NCBI GenBank assembly: GCA_020135845.1
Contig: JACHTQ010000001.1
Span: 1 to 64,000, forward strand
Length of the DNA stretch: 64,000 nt
DNA from: Campylobacter sp. W0018
GTDB taxonomy: Bacteria > Campylobacterota > Campylobacteria > Campylobacterales > Campylobacteraceae
Direction: 5' to 3'
Shown: positions 27,871 to 45,999 of the stretch, in pieces
Layout of the letters: each line of letters opens with the position of its first letter
Position numbering within the stretch: position 1 is the first letter of the stretch
Translations under genes and position numbers: made by a program
Notes under the pieces: model-generated
Told to the model about the DNA's origin: nothing
Databases searched by the model: none
What the model saw: only the letters and a program-made list of their open reading frames with translations

Positions 27871-28257
27871 TCAATGAGACGCTTTATATCGATAAAGCAT
27901 ATTTTTAAAATGAGAAGCTATCATCTGCGCTCGTTGTAAAATCACATTTTTCATTTCCTCATTATAAATTTTATCCAAGCTTTCTTCAAAAAGTTTTAAC
28001 CAAATTTCAAAAAATTCTTCAGGAAAAGAAGGTAATTCGAGATGTTTTTTTAAAGGTTGCCCATTGTAATCACCCTTGCCCAAAAGAATACCTGACCAAA
28101 AATTTCCTATTTTTATTTTATGTTCTTCCCATTGTTTGTCACTTGTTCCTATGGCATTGTTAAAAATAGATCCCAATTTTTCATCTTTTCTTATTTTTTC
28201 GTAAAATATTTCCATAAGTATTTTTATATTTTCTTGGGTAATAGTATTTGATTTCAT
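27871..28257 (-). CDS. ctb: Group III truncated haemoglobin Ctb
   Basis: 128 residues. The 2-on-2 globin fold: FYEKIRKDEKLGSIFNNAIG, WEEHKIKIGNFWSGILLG, QPLKKHLELPSFPEEFF with the proximal His region, and a C-terminal Trp-containing helix. In C. jejuni Ctb is induced by nitric oxide through NssR, whose gene is divergent here with a matching operator between them. Confidence 0.93.
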   Translation of the reverse strand: MKSNTITQENIKILMEIFYEKIRKDEKLGSIFNNAIGTSDKQWEEHKIKIGNFWSGILLGKGDYNGQPLKKHLELPSFPEEFFEIWLKLFEESLDKIYNEEMKNVILQRAQMIASHFKNMLYRYKASH

Positions 28258-28319
28258 GATTGATTTTCTCCGATATTAATTTTATAAGATTAATATAACA
28301 AAAAATAGGAGAATTTTAT

Positions 28320-28333
28320 TTAACATAGGTTAA
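28320..28333. promoter_or_regulatory. NssR binding site
   Basis: TTAACATAGGTTAA is an exact TTAAC-N4-GTTAA, the site described for the nitrosative-stress regulator NssR. It lies 63 bases upstream of the ctb start and only two bases before the nssR ATG, so NssR bound here could activate ctb and also block its own translation-start region. Confidence 0.85.
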
Positions 28334-28335
28334 AA

Positions 28336-28938
28336 ATGAAGAATAAAAATTTATTAAAATATTTATATAAAATAGGAAAAACAAGAAAAATGCAAAAAAA
28401 TAATATTTTATTTTATGAAGGAGAATTGGCAAAAAATTTTTTTATTTTATTGCAGGGAAAAATACGGGTTTATAAATGTGCTAAAGGTGAAAAAGAAATT
28501 ACTTTGCATTATTTTAAACCTTTTGATTTTATTGCAGAAATGCCAGCTTTTAAAAGACTAAATTATCCAGCGAATGCTATTTGTGAGGAAGAGAGTAAAA
28601 TATTAGAAATTAATTTTATTGAGTTTGAAAATTTGTGTAATAATAATAATGAATTTAACTTAATACTGATTAGTTCTTTATTAAATAAGATAAAAATTTT
28701 GGAAAAAAAGATATTGCAAAATTCTTTAGATTTAAAAACAAAATTGCTAAAATATATTTTGGAAAATGAAAAAAAATTAGATACAATTCTCCAAAAACAA
28801 ATAGCGATAGATTTAAACGTAAGAGTGCAGTCTTTATCTAGAATATTAAAAGAATTAAAGCTGGCTAAACTAATTGACACAAAAAGAGGTAAAATTGAAA
28901 TTATAAATAAAAAAGCACTCTTGGATGAAGTTTGGTAA
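28336..28938 (+). CDS. nssR: Crp/Fnr-family nitrosative stress regulator NssR
   Basis: 200 residues. N-terminal cyclic-nucleotide-type beta barrel (NNILFYEGELAKNFFILLQGKIRVYK), long dimerisation helix near 100-130, and C-terminal helix-turn-helix QKQIAIDLNVRVQSLSRILKELKLAK. No Fnr-type N-terminal Cys cluster. Divergent from ctb with the TTAAC-N4-GTTAA site between, as in C. jejuni. Lacks a visible Shine-Dalgarno because the operator abuts the ATG; an internal Met at codon 19 could be an alternative start. Confidence 0.92.
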   Translation: MKNKNLLKYLYKIGKTRKMQKNNILFYEGELAKNFFILLQGKIRVYKCAKGEKEITLHYFKPFDFIAEMPAFKRLNYPANAICEEESKILEINFIEFENLCNNNNEFNLILISSLLNKIKILEKKILQNSLDLKTKLLKYILENEKKLDTILQKQIAIDLNVRVQSLSRILKELKLAKLIDTKRGKIEIINKKALLDEVW

Positions 28939-28956
28939 AATTAAGGATAAAAAAAT

Positions 28957-29658
28957 ATGGATTTAAATTTTATAATTGAACATTTAAACGTATTTGCAAT
29001 AGCTGGTTGGCTTACCTTGAAATTAAGCTTTTTTGGTATAGTTTTTTCCGTAATTATAGGATTATTTTGTATTTTAATAAGCTATTTTAGAGTTAAATTT
29101 ATAGAACAAATTTGTAAAATTTATATAGAATTATCTCGAAACACTCCTTTATTGATACAACTTTTTTTTCTTTATTATGCTTTACCTAAATTTGGCATTC
29201 ATCTAGAAAAAATTCCTCCTTTAAATTTGATTTGTTTGAGTGTTGGTGAAACTTTGCGTCCAGCTTTTGCTTGTGCGATTGTCGGTCTTAGTTTTTTAGG
29301 TGGATCTTATATGGCTGAGAGTTTTAGATCCGGGTTTGAGGCTATTAGAAAACAGCAATTTGAAGCAGGGCTTTCTTTAGGCTTTACAAAATTGGGAAAT
29401 TTTCGTTATGTTATTTTACCTCAAATACTTGCCATTTCAATATCAAGTATTAGTGCAAATATTATTTTTCTTATCAAAGAAACCTCAGTGGTGAGTATTA
29501 TAGCCCTGCCTGATTTGGTTACAGCTATGAAAGATCTAAATTCTCTAACCTATAAAACAGATGAGCTTCTATTTCTTTTGTTTATAGGATATTTATGCAT
29601 TATTTTACCGATTTCTTTGATATTATTTTTTGTGGAAAAAAGGCTTTCAAATGCTTAA
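28957..29658 (+). CDS. paqP: Polar amino-acid ABC transporter permease PaqP
   Basis: 233 residues, about five membrane segments. The His/Glu/Gln permease family motif is visible in ELSRNTPLLIQLFFLYYALPKFG and the EAA loop EAGLSLGFTKLGNFRYVILPQ. Heads a three-gene transporter operon without a periplasmic binding-protein gene nearby. Matches C. jejuni PaqP, implicated in glutamine uptake. Confidence 0.88.
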   Translation: MDLNFIIEHLNVFAIAGWLTLKLSFFGIVFSVIIGLFCILISYFRVKFIEQICKIYIELSRNTPLLIQLFFLYYALPKFGIHLEKIPPLNLICLSVGETLRPAFACAIVGLSFLGGSYMAESFRSGFEAIRKQQFEAGLSLGFTKLGNFRYVILPQILAISISSISANIIFLIKETSVVSIIALPDLVTAMKDLNSLTYKTDELLFLLFIGYLCIILPISLILFFVEKRLSNA

Positions 29659-30307
29659 TTTATTAAATTTAGATACTTTAAATCGTCTTTGGCAAGGTTT
29701 ATTTGTTACGCTTGAAATTTCCATAATTAGTATTATAATTACATCTTTCTTTGGACTTTTCTTGGGTATTTTAATGAGTTTTAAAAATCGTTATATTTAT
29801 ATTTTATGCCGTTTTATTTTAGAATTTGTGAGAATTATGCCTCTTTTAGTTTGGCTTTTTATAGTATATTTTGGTTTTTCAAGATGGCTTGGGGTTAATT
29901 TAAGCAGTACAGCTTCAGCTATTATTGTGTTTAGCATTTGGGGAAGTTTTGAAATGATGGATTTGGTTAGATCTTCATTGCAAAGTATTCCTAAACACCA
30001 ATATGAAAGCGCTAAAAGTTTAGGTTTAAATAAATTTCAAGCGTATTTTTATATTATTATTCCACAAGCCTTTCGTCGTCTCACTCCTGTAAGTATGAAT
30101 TTGCTTACTCGTATGATAAAAAGCACAACTTTTGCTTATTTAATTGGTAGCGTGGAGCTTGTAAAGGTAGGGCAGCAAATTATTGAATTTAATAATAAAA
30201 ACGATTTGGCTCCTTTTATAATCTATGGTTCTATTTTTTTTATTTTTTTTATAATTTGTTATCCTATTACGTTATATTCTAGAAAATTAGAAAAAAAATG
30301 GAGTTAA
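29651..30307 (+). CDS. Polar amino-acid ABC transporter permease, second subunit
   Basis: 218 residues from the ATG at 29651, which has AAGG upstream and overlaps the paqP stop. Membrane segments around residues 15-40, 55-75, 85-100 and 185-210. [18 protein letters not shown] and EAA-type [24 protein letters not shown] match the family. Forms a heterodimeric channel with the preceding permease. Confidence 0.87.
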   Translation: MLNLLNLDTLNRLWQGLFVTLEISIISIIITSFFGLFLGILMSFKNRYIYILCRFILEFVRIMPLLVWLFIVYFGFSRWLGVNLSSTASAIIVFSIWGSFEMMDLVRSSLQSIPKHQYESAKSLGLNKFQAYFYIIIPQAFRRLTPVSMNLLTRMIKSTTFAYLIGSVELVKVGQQIIEFNNKNDLAPFIIYGSIFFIFFIICYPITLYSRKLEKKWS

Positions 30308-30308
30308 A

Positions 30309-31046
30309 ATGAGTATTTTAAAAGTAACAAATTTGCAAAAATATTATGGAACTCATCACGTTTTAAAAAATATTAATTTAGAGGTAAAACAAAAAGAAGT
30401 TGTTGTGATCTTAGGTCCAAGCGGCTGTGGAAAATCAACTTTTTTAAGATGTATTAATGGATTGGAAGAAATTGCAGATGGGACTATACAAATTGGCCAA
30501 GATAAAATCGATAAAAATTTTAAAGATTGGACAAGGATTCGTCAAAAAGTAGGCATGGTGTTTCAATCTTATGAACTATTTGAACATTTAAGTGTTAAAG
30601 ACAATATACTTTTAGGCCCTTTAAAAGTACAAAAAAGATCTAAAGAAGAGGTTTTAAAAGAAGCTAAAATATGGCTTGAAAAAGTAGGGCTAATTCATAA
30701 ATTAGATGCTTTTCCTAGAGAATTAAGTGGAGGGCAAAAACAAAGAATTGCCATAGTAAGAAGCCTTTGTATGAATCCAGAACTCATGCTTTTTGATGAG
30801 GTAACAGCAGCGCTTGATCCTGAAATTGTTCGTGAAGTTTTAGAAGTGATGTTAAATTTGGCTAAAGATGGTATGACTATGTTAATTGTTACACATGAAA
30901 TGGGCTTTGCTAAAGCAGTTGCCGATAAGATAGTTTTTATGGATAATGGAGAAGTGATCGAGGAGAATAATCCGCATGATTTTTTTGAAAATCCTAAAAG
31001 CGAAAGGGCGAAAAAATTTTTAAATTTGTTTGATTATCATAAATAA
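30309..31046 (+). CDS. paqQ: Polar amino-acid ABC transporter ATP-binding protein PaqQ
   Basis: 245 residues. Walker [10 protein letters not shown] near residue 38, Q-loop [11 protein letters not shown], signature [15 protein letters not shown], Walker [14 protein letters not shown] and switch His in [11 protein letters not shown]. Ends at a strong terminator. Energises the two permeases upstream. Confidence 0.92.
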   Translation: MSILKVTNLQKYYGTHHVLKNINLEVKQKEVVVILGPSGCGKSTFLRCINGLEEIADGTIQIGQDKIDKNFKDWTRIRQKVGMVFQSYELFEHLSVKDNILLGPLKVQKRSKEEVLKEAKIWLEKVGLIHKLDAFPRELSGGQKQRIAIVRSLCMNPELMLFDEVTAALDPEIVREVLEVMLNLAKDGMTMLIVTHEMGFAKAVADKIVFMDNGEVIEENNPHDFFENPKSERAKKFLNLFDYHK

Positions 31047-31067
31047 TTTTATGATAATATTCTTTTT
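31033..31067 (+). terminator. Terminator of the paq operon
   Basis: ATTATCATAAA (31033-31043) and TTTATGATAAT (31048-31058) are perfect arms with a 4-base loop, followed by a T-rich stretch. The stem includes the paqQ stop codon. Confidence 0.75.
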
Positions 31068-31101
31068 TAGAGAATATCTGGTTAAATTAATAAATATTTT
31101 C

Positions 31102-31130
31102 TTGACAAAATGTTTTTTTTAATATATAAT
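31102..31130 (+). promoter_or_regulatory. Consensus sigma70 promoter for the tRNA-tuf unit
   Basis: TTGACA (31102-31107), a 17-base spacer and TATAAT (31125-31130) are a full bacterial consensus. Campylobacter promoters normally lack a recognisable -35 box, so this points to a very strong stable-RNA promoter for the tRNA cluster and perhaps tuf. Confidence 0.85.
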
Positions 31131-31179
31131 TCGTCTTTTAAAATTTTAGTTCTATATTTAAATTAGAATTTTAAGATTT

Positions 31180-31255
31180 GCTGGTTTAGCTCAGTTGGTA
31201 GAGCAGCTGCCTTGTAAGCAGCAGGTCGGGGGTTCAAGTCCCTTAACCAGCTCCA
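31180..31255 (+). tRNA. tRNA-Thr (TGT)
   Basis: 76 bases with GCTGGTT/AACCAGC acceptor pairing, anticodon loop CTTGTAA (TGT), GGTTCAAGTCC T-loop and encoded CCA. First of four tRNAs before tuf. Confidence 0.95.
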
Positions 31256-31301
31256 TTTTATTTTTTAACAGTGTTTGACCAGATATTTTTATGGTAACAA
31301 T

Positions 31302-31387
<86 letters not shown>

Positions 31388-31393
31388 TGCTTT

Positions 31394-31470
31394 GCGGGAG
31401 TAGCTCAGTTGGCTAGAGCATCAGCCTTCCAAGCTGAGGGTCGCGGGTTCGAGTCCCGTTTCCCGCTCCA
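31394..31470 (+). tRNA. tRNA-Gly (TCC)
   Basis: 77 bases with GCGGGAG acceptor arm, anticodon TCC in CTTCCAA, GGTTCGAGTCC and encoded CCA. Confidence 0.95.
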
Positions 31471-31558
31471 ATGTTTAACTGGGAGCTGTGTTTTTATTAT
31501 AACTACAGTATATTCCCATATTTTTTTCAGTTGTCTGTATTATATTGGTTTTCTGAGC

Positions 31559-31633
<75 letters not shown>

Positions 31634-31704
31634 TTATTTTATTGAAAAGATTATAAATATAGACTTGGTTTTGCTTACATTTATTTTTATATTGGAGGAA
31701 AAAA

Positions 31705-32904
31705 ATGGCTAAAGAAAAATTTTCACGTAATAAGCCACACGTAAATATAGGTACTATTGGTCACGTTGACCATGGTAAGACTACTTTGACAGCTGCTATT
31801 TCTGCTGTTCTTTCAAGAAGAGGTTTGGCAGAGCTTAAAGATTATGATAATATTGATAATGCTCCTGAAGAAAAAGAACGTGGTATTACCATTGCTACTT
31901 CTCATATTGAATATGAAACAGAAAATCGTCACTATGCACACGTTGACTGCCCAGGCCACGCTGACTATGTTAAAAACATGATTACAGGTGCTGCGCAAAT
32001 GGACGGTGCGATTCTTGTTGTTTCTGCAGCAGATGGCCCAATGCCACAAACTAGAGAACATATTCTACTTTCTCGTCAAGTTGGTGTTCCATATATAGTT
32101 GTTTTCATGAATAAAGCAGATATGGTTGATGATGCTGAACTTTTAGAGTTAGTTGAAATGGAAATTAGAGAATTATTAAGTTCTTATGATTTCCCAGGGG
32201 ATGATACTCCAATTATTTCTGGTTCTGCATTAAAAGCTCTTGAAGAAGCTAAAGCTGGTCAAGATGGTGAGTGGTCTAAAAAAGTATTGGATCTAATGGC
32301 AGCGGTTGATAGCTATATTCCAACTCCAACTCGTGATACTGAAAAAGATTTCTTAATGCCAATCGAAGATGTTTTCTCAATTTCTGGACGTGGTACAGTT
32401 GTTACTGGAAGAATTGAAAAAGGTGTGGTTAAAGTAGGTGATACTATTGAAATTGTTGGTATTAAAGATACGCAAACTACTACTGTTACTGGTGTTGAAA
32501 TGTTTAGAAAAGAAATGGATCAAGGTGAAGCTGGAGATAACGTAGGTGTTCTTCTTCGTGGTACTAAGAAAGAAGAAGTTATTCGTGGAATGGTTCTTGC
32601 AAAACCAAAATCAATTACTCCTCATACTGATTTTGAAGCTGAAGTTTATATTTTAAATAAAGATGAAGGTGGTAGACATACTCCATTCTTTAACAATTAT
32701 AGACCTCAATTTTATGTAAGAACAACGGATGTTACAGGTTCTATTAAATTGGCAGATGGCGTTGAAATGGTTATGCCAGGTGAAAACGTAAGAATTACAG
32801 TAAGCTTGATAGCTCCGGTAGCTCTTGAAGAAGGAACACGTTTTGCTATTCGTGAAGGTGGTAAAACAGTTGGTTCTGGTGTTGTTTCTAAAATAATTAA
32901 ATAA
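31705..32904 (+). CDS. tuf: Elongation factor Tu
   Basis: Delivers aminoacyl-tRNA to the ribosome. 399 residues. G1 [14 protein letters not shown]3 DCPGHADY, G4 NKADMV, and the C-terminal barrel domains all intact. GGAGGA ribosome-binding site. Single gene after four tRNAs, the usual Epsilonproteobacterial arrangement. The segment [15 protein letters not shown] differs from the C. jejuni reference as I remember it, one of the hints of a divergent lineage. Confidence 0.99.
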   Translation: MAKEKFSRNKPHVNIGTIGHVDHGKTTLTAAISAVLSRRGLAELKDYDNIDNAPEEKERGITIATSHIEYETENRHYAHVDCPGHADYVKNMITGAAQMDGAILVVSAADGPMPQTREHILLSRQVGVPYIVVFMNKADMVDDAELLELVEMEIRELLSSYDFPGDDTPIISGSALKALEEAKAGQDGEWSKKVLDLMAAVDSYIPTPTRDTEKDFLMPIEDVFSISGRGTVVTGRIEKGVVKVGDTIEIVGIKDTQTTTVTGVEMFRKEMDQGEAGDNVGVLLRGTKKEEVIRGMVLAKPKSITPHTDFEAEVYILNKDEGGRHTPFFNNYRPQFYVRTTDVTGSIKLADGVEMVMPGENVRITVSLIAPVALEEGTRFAIREGGKTVGSGVVSKIIK

Positions 32905-32914
32905 ATATTATAAG

Positions 32915-32943
32915 AAAGTCAAGTTTTTATACTTGACTTTTAT
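32915..32943 (+). terminator. Terminator/attenuator after tuf
   Basis: AAAGTCAAG (32915-32923) and CTTGACTTT (32932-32940) pair perfectly, followed by TATTTT. Separates tuf from rpmG. Confidence 0.8.
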
Positions 32944-32957
32944 TTTAAGGGAAAAAA

Positions 32958-33116
32958 ATGAGAATTAAGATTGGTTTAAAATGCGAAGAGTGTGGTGGTA
33001 TCAATTATAGCACTTATAAAAATAGTAAAAATACAACTGAAAAGTTAGAATTAAAAAAATATTGTCCAAGATTAAAAAAGCATACACTTCACAAAGAAGT
33101 AAAATTAAAAAGTTAA
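32958..33116 (+). CDS. rpmG: 50S ribosomal protein L33
   Basis: 52 residues, too short for many gene finders. [22 protein letters not shown] is the L33 N-terminus, and [20 protein letters not shown] the C-terminus. The first zinc pair CEEC is present but the second pair is incomplete (CPRL, not CPRC), so metal binding is doubtful. AAGGGAA ribosome-binding site. Between tuf and tRNA-Trp. Confidence 0.96.
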   Translation: MRIKIGLKCEECGGINYSTYKNSKNTTEKLELKKYCPRLKKHTLHKEVKLKS

Positions 33117-33122
33117 GCTCTT

Positions 33123-33198
33123 AGGGCAATAGCTCTAACGGTAGAGCGTCGGATTCCAAATCCGCAGGTTGGGGGTTCGAATCCCTCTTGCCCTGCCA
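33123..33198 (+). tRNA. tRNA-Trp (CCA)
   Basis: 76 bases with AGGGCAA/TTGCCCT acceptor pairing, anticodon CCA in TTCCAAA, GGTTCGAATCC and encoded CCA. Between rpmG and secE, the conserved position. Confidence 0.95.
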
Positions 33199-33215
33199 TA
33201 TTAAGGTTTATATAA

Positions 33216-33395
33216 ATGGAAAAATTAATAACTTATTTTAAATTATCAAAGGCTGAACTAAGGAAAGTAATTTTTCCTTTAAAAGAACAGGTGCGAAATG
33301 CTTATATTACTGTTTTTATAGTAGTTGCGGTTATTTCAGTATTTTTGGCATTAGTAGATTGGATTATGTCGTCCGTTGTTTCTTTGGTTGTATAA
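33216..33395 (+). CDS. secE: Preprotein translocase subunit SecE
   Basis: 59 residues. Amphipathic cytoplasmic helix (KLSKAELRKVIFPLKEQ) followed by one membrane helix (ITVFIVVAVISVFLALVDWI), the short single-span SecE form. Directly upstream of nusG with stop and ribosome-binding site (AAGGAG) overlapping. Confidence 0.95.
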   Translation: MEKLITYFKLSKAELRKVIFPLKEQVRNAYITVFIVVAVISVFLALVDWIMSSVVSLVV

Positions 33396-33405
33396 GGAGA
33401 TAGTG

Positions 33406-33939
33406 ATGAATACTTATAAATGGTATGCAATTCAAACTTATGCCGGTAGCGAAATGGCTGTAAAAAGAGCTATTGAAAATTTAGTCAAAGATAATGGTAT
33501 TGAGGACAGGCTAAAAGAAATAGTCGTTCCGACAGAAGATGTTATTGAATTTAAAAATGGAAAAGAAAAAATCAGTGAAAGAAGTTTGTATTCAGGATAT
33601 GTGTTTGCACATCTTGATTTAAATACAGAACTTTGGCATCGAATTCAATCTCTTCCAAAAGTAGGACGTTTTATTGGGGAATCAAAAAAACCAACCCCTT
33701 TAACAGAAAAAGATATCAATTTAATTTTAGAAAAAGTTCACAATCGTGCAGCTCCTAAACCAAAAATTTCTTTTGAAGAAGGAGAAAATGTAAGAATCAC
33801 TGAAGGTCCATTTGCGAATTTTACTGCTATTGTAGAAGAATATGATATGGTTAGAGGCTTATTAAAATTAAATGTTTCTATTTTTGGACGTTCAACTCCA
33901 GTGGAGATTTTGTATTCTCAAGTTGAAAAAATAATTTAA
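33406..33939 (+). CDS. nusG: Transcription antitermination protein NusG
   Basis: 177 residues from the ATG at 33406, chosen because AAGGAGATAG is correctly spaced and [16 protein letters not shown] is the conserved N-terminus. NGN domain then KOW motif ([23 protein letters not shown]). Couples transcription to translation or Rho. Confidence 0.97.
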   Translation: MNTYKWYAIQTYAGSEMAVKRAIENLVKDNGIEDRLKEIVVPTEDVIEFKNGKEKISERSLYSGYVFAHLDLNTELWHRIQSLPKVGRFIGESKKPTPLTEKDINLILEKVHNRAAPKPKISFEEGENVRITEGPFANFTAIVEEYDMVRGLLKLNVSIFGRSTPVEILYSQVEKII

Positions 33940-33959
33940 ATTTATTAAGGAGAATTGTT

Positions 33960-34385
33960 ATGGCTAAGAAAGTTGTAGGCGAAATTAAATTACAAATTGC
34001 TGCCACTAAAGCAAATCCATCACCACCGGTTGGTCCTGCTTTAGGTCAACAAGGTGTTAATATTATGGAATTTTGTAAAGCTTTTAATGAAAGAACAAAG
34101 GATATGGCAGGTTTTAATATTCCTGTTGTGATTACAGTTTATGCAGATAAGAGCTTTACTTTTATTACAAAACAACCGCCAGCTACCGATTTAATTAAAA
34201 AAGCAGCTGGTATTTCTAAAGGCACAGATAATCCTTTGAAAAATAAAGTGGGTAAATTAACTCGTGCTCAAGTTTTAGAAATTGTTGATAAAAAAATTGC
34301 AGATTTAAACACTAAAGATAGAGATCAAGCAGCAAAAATTATTGCTGGTTCAGCTCGTTCTATGGGTGTTGAGATCGTTGATTAA
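33960..34385 (+). CDS. rplK: 50S ribosomal protein L11
   Basis: 141 residues. [32 protein letters not shown]-terminal domain (stated in parts) and C-terminal rRNA-binding domain [28 protein letters not shown] ribosome-binding site. First ribosomal gene of the rplKAJL group. Confidence 0.98.
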   Translation: MAKKVVGEIKLQIAATKANPSPPVGPALGQQGVNIMEFCKAFNERTKDMAGFNIPVVITVYADKSFTFITKQPPATDLIKKAAGISKGTDNPLKNKVGKLTRAQVLEIVDKKIADLNTKDRDQAAKIIAGSARSMGVEIVD

Positions 34386-34393
34386 TCCTTTTG

Positions 34394-34415
34394 ACCGCTT
34401 AAAGTAAAAAGCGGT
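34394..34415 (+). other. Hairpin between rplK and rplA
   Basis: ACCGCTT (34394-34400) and AAGCGGT (34409-34415) form a GC-rich hairpin in an otherwise AT-rich gap. It could be an L1 autoregulatory site or a processing hairpin; the family-typical L1 site could not be confirmed. Confidence 0.4.
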
Positions 34416-34444
34416 AGCACTTTAAAAATGCGGAGAGTATAAAA

Positions 34445-35146
34445 ATGGCTAAAATGGTAAAAAGATTAAAAAAAATATTAGAGAAAGTTGATACAAATAA
34501 AATTTATAGTGTTAATGAGGCAATAGAAACAGTTAAAGAGTTAAAATCAGCAAAATTTGATGAAACTGTTGAAATCGCTTTAAAATTAAATGTTGATCCA
34601 AGACACGCTGATCAAATGGTAAGAGGATCTGTTGTACTTCCTGCTGGAACAGGTAAAAAAGTTCGTGTAGCTGTTATTGCAAAAGATGCTAAAGCAGATG
34701 AAGCCAAAAATGCTGGAGCAGATATTGTTGGAAGCGATGATTTAGTTGAGGAAATTCAAAAAGGAAATATGAATTTTGACGTATTGATTGCGACTCCAAA
34801 TTTAATGGGCTTGGTAGGTAAAGTAGGTAGAATTTTAGGTCCTAAAGGTTTAATGCCAAATCCAAAAACCGGAACAGTAACTATGGACGTTGCGCAAGCT
34901 GTAAATAATGCTAAAAGTGGACAGGTAAATTTTAGAGTTGATAAACAAGGAAATATTCATGCAGGACTTGGAAAAGTAAGTTTTTCTAAAGAGCAATTAT
35001 GGGATAATGTCTCAACTTTTATAAAAGCTATTAACAAACATAAACCAGCTGCAGCAAAAGGTAGATATATTAAAAGCGCTGCTTTATCTTTAACTATGAG
35101 TCCATCGGTAAAACTTGAAGTTCAAGAATTACTTGATATGAAATAA
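34445..35146 (+). CDS. rplA: 50S ribosomal protein L1
   Basis: 233 residues. Conserved segments [34 protein letters not shown] region (here [14 protein letters not shown]) and [19 protein letters not shown]. Binds 23S rRNA at the L1 stalk and can repress the rplKA message. Confidence 0.98.
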   Translation: MAKMVKRLKKILEKVDTNKIYSVNEAIETVKELKSAKFDETVEIALKLNVDPRHADQMVRGSVVLPAGTGKKVRVAVIAKDAKADEAKNAGADIVGSDDLVEEIQKGNMNFDVLIATPNLMGLVGKVGRILGPKGLMPNPKTGTVTMDVAQAVNNAKSGQVNFRVDKQGNIHAGLGKVSFSKEQLWDNVSTFIKAINKHKPAAAKGRYIKSAALSLTMSPSVKLEVQELLDMK

Positions 35147-35171
35147 AGAGTTGTAAAAAACTCTTTATTTT
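35145..35171 (+). terminator. Attenuator between rplA and rplJ
   Basis: AAAGAGTT (35145-35152) and AACTCTTT (35159-35166) pair with a short loop and are followed by ATTTTTC. Likely partial terminator separating the L11-L1 and L10-L12 units. Confidence 0.65.
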
Positions 35172-35199
35172 TCTTGAAATAAACATTTGAGAAAATGTT

Positions 35200-35295
35200 A
35201 ATTTTTTGAAATGTTTATTTTAGATTGAAGATAGTCGAGGCGTAAGCTTAATTGGAAAATTTCCTCTCTACTTGAAATCTCAATCGGAAAGGAGA
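35200..35295 (+). promoter_or_regulatory. Ribosomal protein L10 leader (inferred)
   Basis: The 150-base gap before rplJ contains a structured segment: ATTGAAGATAG...GAGGCGTAAGC...CCTCTCTACTTGAAATCTCAAT, whose ends can pair (GATTG/CAATC type). This is where L10-L12 binds its own mRNA in many bacteria. Exact secondary structure was not computed. Confidence 0.5.
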
Positions 35296-35299
35296 AAAT

Positions 35300-35779
35300 G
35301 TGACTAGAAGCGAAAAAGTTGAAGTTATTGCTAAGCTCGAAGAAAATTTCAAAGCTAGCGAAGCTATTATAGTTTGTGATTATAAAGGCTTATCTACTAA
35401 GAAATTAGAAGAACTTAGAAATAATGCAAGAGAAAATAATGTAAAAGTTCAAATTATTAAAAATACTTTGGCTAACATTGCTCTTAACAATTCCGGAAAA
35501 ACAGGTCTAGTTCTTAAAGATACTAATATTTATCTTTGGGGAGAAGATCAACTTAGTGTTTCAAAAGTAGCTGCTAAATTTGAAGAAAACAATGAAAAAT
35601 TTCAAATTAAAACTGCTTTTGTTGATGGTGAAGTTGCAGACGTTGCTAAGGTTAAAGCCTTAGCTAAAATGCCTTCACGTAATGAGTTGCTTGCTATGCT
35701 TTTGCAAGTTTGGAAAGCGCCAATTGCCAACTTTACTATTGGTTTAAATGCGCTAAAAAATAAAAAAGAAACTGAATAA
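35300..35779 (+). CDS. rplJ: 50S ribosomal protein L10
   Basis: 159 residues, GTG start after [28 protein letters not shown]-terminus and C-terminal helix [17 protein letters not shown] that binds L7/L12. Regulated probably by the leader upstream. Confidence 0.97.
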   Translation: MTRSEKVEVIAKLEENFKASEAIIVCDYKGLSTKKLEELRNNARENNVKVQIIKNTLANIALNNSGKTGLVLKDTNIYLWGEDQLSVSKVAAKFEENNEKFQIKTAFVDGEVADVAKVKALAKMPSRNELLAMLLQVWKAPIANFTIGLNALKNKKETE

Positions 35780-35791
35780 AAAGGATTTAAA

Positions 35792-36169
35792 ATGGCAATT
35801 TCAAAAGAAGATGTATTAGAATATATTTCAAATTTAAGTGTTCTTGAGCTTTCTGAGCTTGTAAAAGAATTCGAAGAAAAATTTGGTGTATCAGCTGCTC
35901 CGGTAATGGTAGCTGGCGGTGCAGCAGCAGGTGGCGGTGCAGCAGCTGCTGAGGAAAAAACAGAATTCGATATTGTTTTAACTGACGGTGGTGCTAAAAA
36001 AATCGAAGTAATTAAAATTGTTAGAGCTTTAACTGGTCTTGGACTTAAAGAAGCTAAAGATGCTGTAGAGCAAACTCCTTCAACTTTAAAAGAAGGTGTA
36101 GCTAAAGCTGAGGCAGAAGAAGCTAAAAAACAACTTGAAGAAGCTGGTGCTAAAGTAGAACTTAAATAA
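35792..36169 (+). CDS. rplL: 50S ribosomal protein L7/L12
   Basis: 125 residues. N-terminal dimerisation domain, Ala/Gly-rich hinge ([15 protein letters not shown]), and C-terminal domain with [21 protein letters not shown]. Twelve bases after rplJ. Confidence 0.98.
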   Translation: MAISKEDVLEYISNLSVLELSELVKEFEEKFGVSAAPVMVAGGAAAGGGAAAAEEKTEFDIVLTDGGAKKIEVIKIVRALTGLGLKEAKDAVEQTPSTLKEGVAKAEAEEAKKQLEEAGAKVELK

Positions 36170-36197
36170 TTTAATTTTTTAAATTGGATTTAGTTTA

Positions 36198-36229
36198 AGA
36201 AGATTTGTTTTTACAAGTCTTCTTTTTTT
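36198..36229 (+). terminator. Attenuator between rplL and rpoB
   Basis: AGAAGATTTG (36198-36207) pairs with CAAGTCTTCT (36214-36223) with one G-T pair, followed by a T run. The rplL-rpoB gap is a classical attenuation site that reduces polymerase synthesis relative to ribosomal proteins. Confidence 0.7.
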
Positions 36230-36248
36230 GTTTTTACCTAGTTTTTAG

Positions 36249-44986
<8,738 letters not shown>

Positions 44987-44990
<4 letters not shown>

Positions 44991-45754
44991 TAGATATCTT
45001 CTAAATCTGAAAAAAATAAACTAATTGCTTTTTCTATTTTATTTTTTTCTTTAATTAATATTTTTTTATTTTTTTCTATAAATTCTTTATTTGAATAAAA
45101 AATAGGATAAGATATACTTATTGCAGCAATTATTTTATTATTGTGTTCTATATTTATGGCCATACATTCGATTTGAGGATTCATTTCTCCGCTTTCTAAG
45201 GCTATTTTTTCTTTCTTAATTTTTTTTATTTGTCCGTATAATTCATCTATATTTTTTAAGGTGTTTCGAGTTATTTTTTTAAAATTTTCGGGATAAAGTA
45301 TTTTTAATTCATTTTTTGTTTTGTTTGATAATAAAGCCTTACCCAAAGATGTTGCATAAGCAGGATATGAAGTTCCTATAAAAGATTTTAATTGTATTTG
45401 ATCATTAGCATCTAACTTTTCTAAGTAGAGAACATTATTTTCTTTTAAAATACCCATTTGGCAAGTTAAATTTGTTAGATCTCTAATGTTTTTCATATGT
45501 TTTTTAATAAGCTCAAAGATACTATTTTTATATTTTATATTACAGCTTAATTCTAAAATTTTAAAATCTAAAGAATAACTTTTATAACTTAAATTGCATT
45601 TTATATATTTTTGTTTTTGTAAAGTTTGTAAAATAGGTGAAAGTGTTCCTGTTGGAATATTTAATTTTTTAGCTATTAGACTTAATGTAAGTTGTTCTTT
45701 TGAATTGGCAATTAATTCTAAAATTTTTATAACTCTAAGAGTAGGTTGGTGCAT
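44987..45754 (-). CDS. IclR-family regulator of the fucose island
   Basis: 255 residues. N-terminal winged helix (LSLIAKKLNIPTGTLSPILQTLQKQKYI) and C-terminal IclR effector domain with ASLGKALL-like TSLGKALLSNKT. Divergent from the catabolic genes with 245 bases between. Corresponds by position to Cj0480c of C. jejuni, reported to control fucose genes. Intact here. Confidence 0.88.
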
Positions 45755-45945
45755 AAAATTATCCTTTTATTGATTGCATTTTATTTATAAATTTTATCAC
45801 ATTTTTTACTTTTGGTAACATAAAACATTTTTTTTGATTTATTTTATCATTTGCATTTTAAAGACAAAAGTCTATCTAAAGAGGCAAATATAAAATAATT
45901 ATGTTTTTTTGACTCTTGATTTTTTTTAAATAATTTTGTTATATT

Positions 45946-45982
45946 TTTTTTGTATATAAATAAATTTTTGTATATACAAAAA
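45946..45982. promoter_or_regulatory. Candidate IclR operator / promoter of the fucose operon
   Basis: TTTTTGTATATACAAAAA (45965-45982) is a perfect 18-base palindrome, and its left half TTTTTGTATATA also occurs at 45947-45958, with an 18-base centre-to-centre spacing. It lies 17 bases before the ATG of the first catabolic gene, a natural repressor position. Assignment to the adjacent regulator is inference. Confidence 0.6.
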
Positions 45983-45999
45983 AAATATAAGGAGATAAA

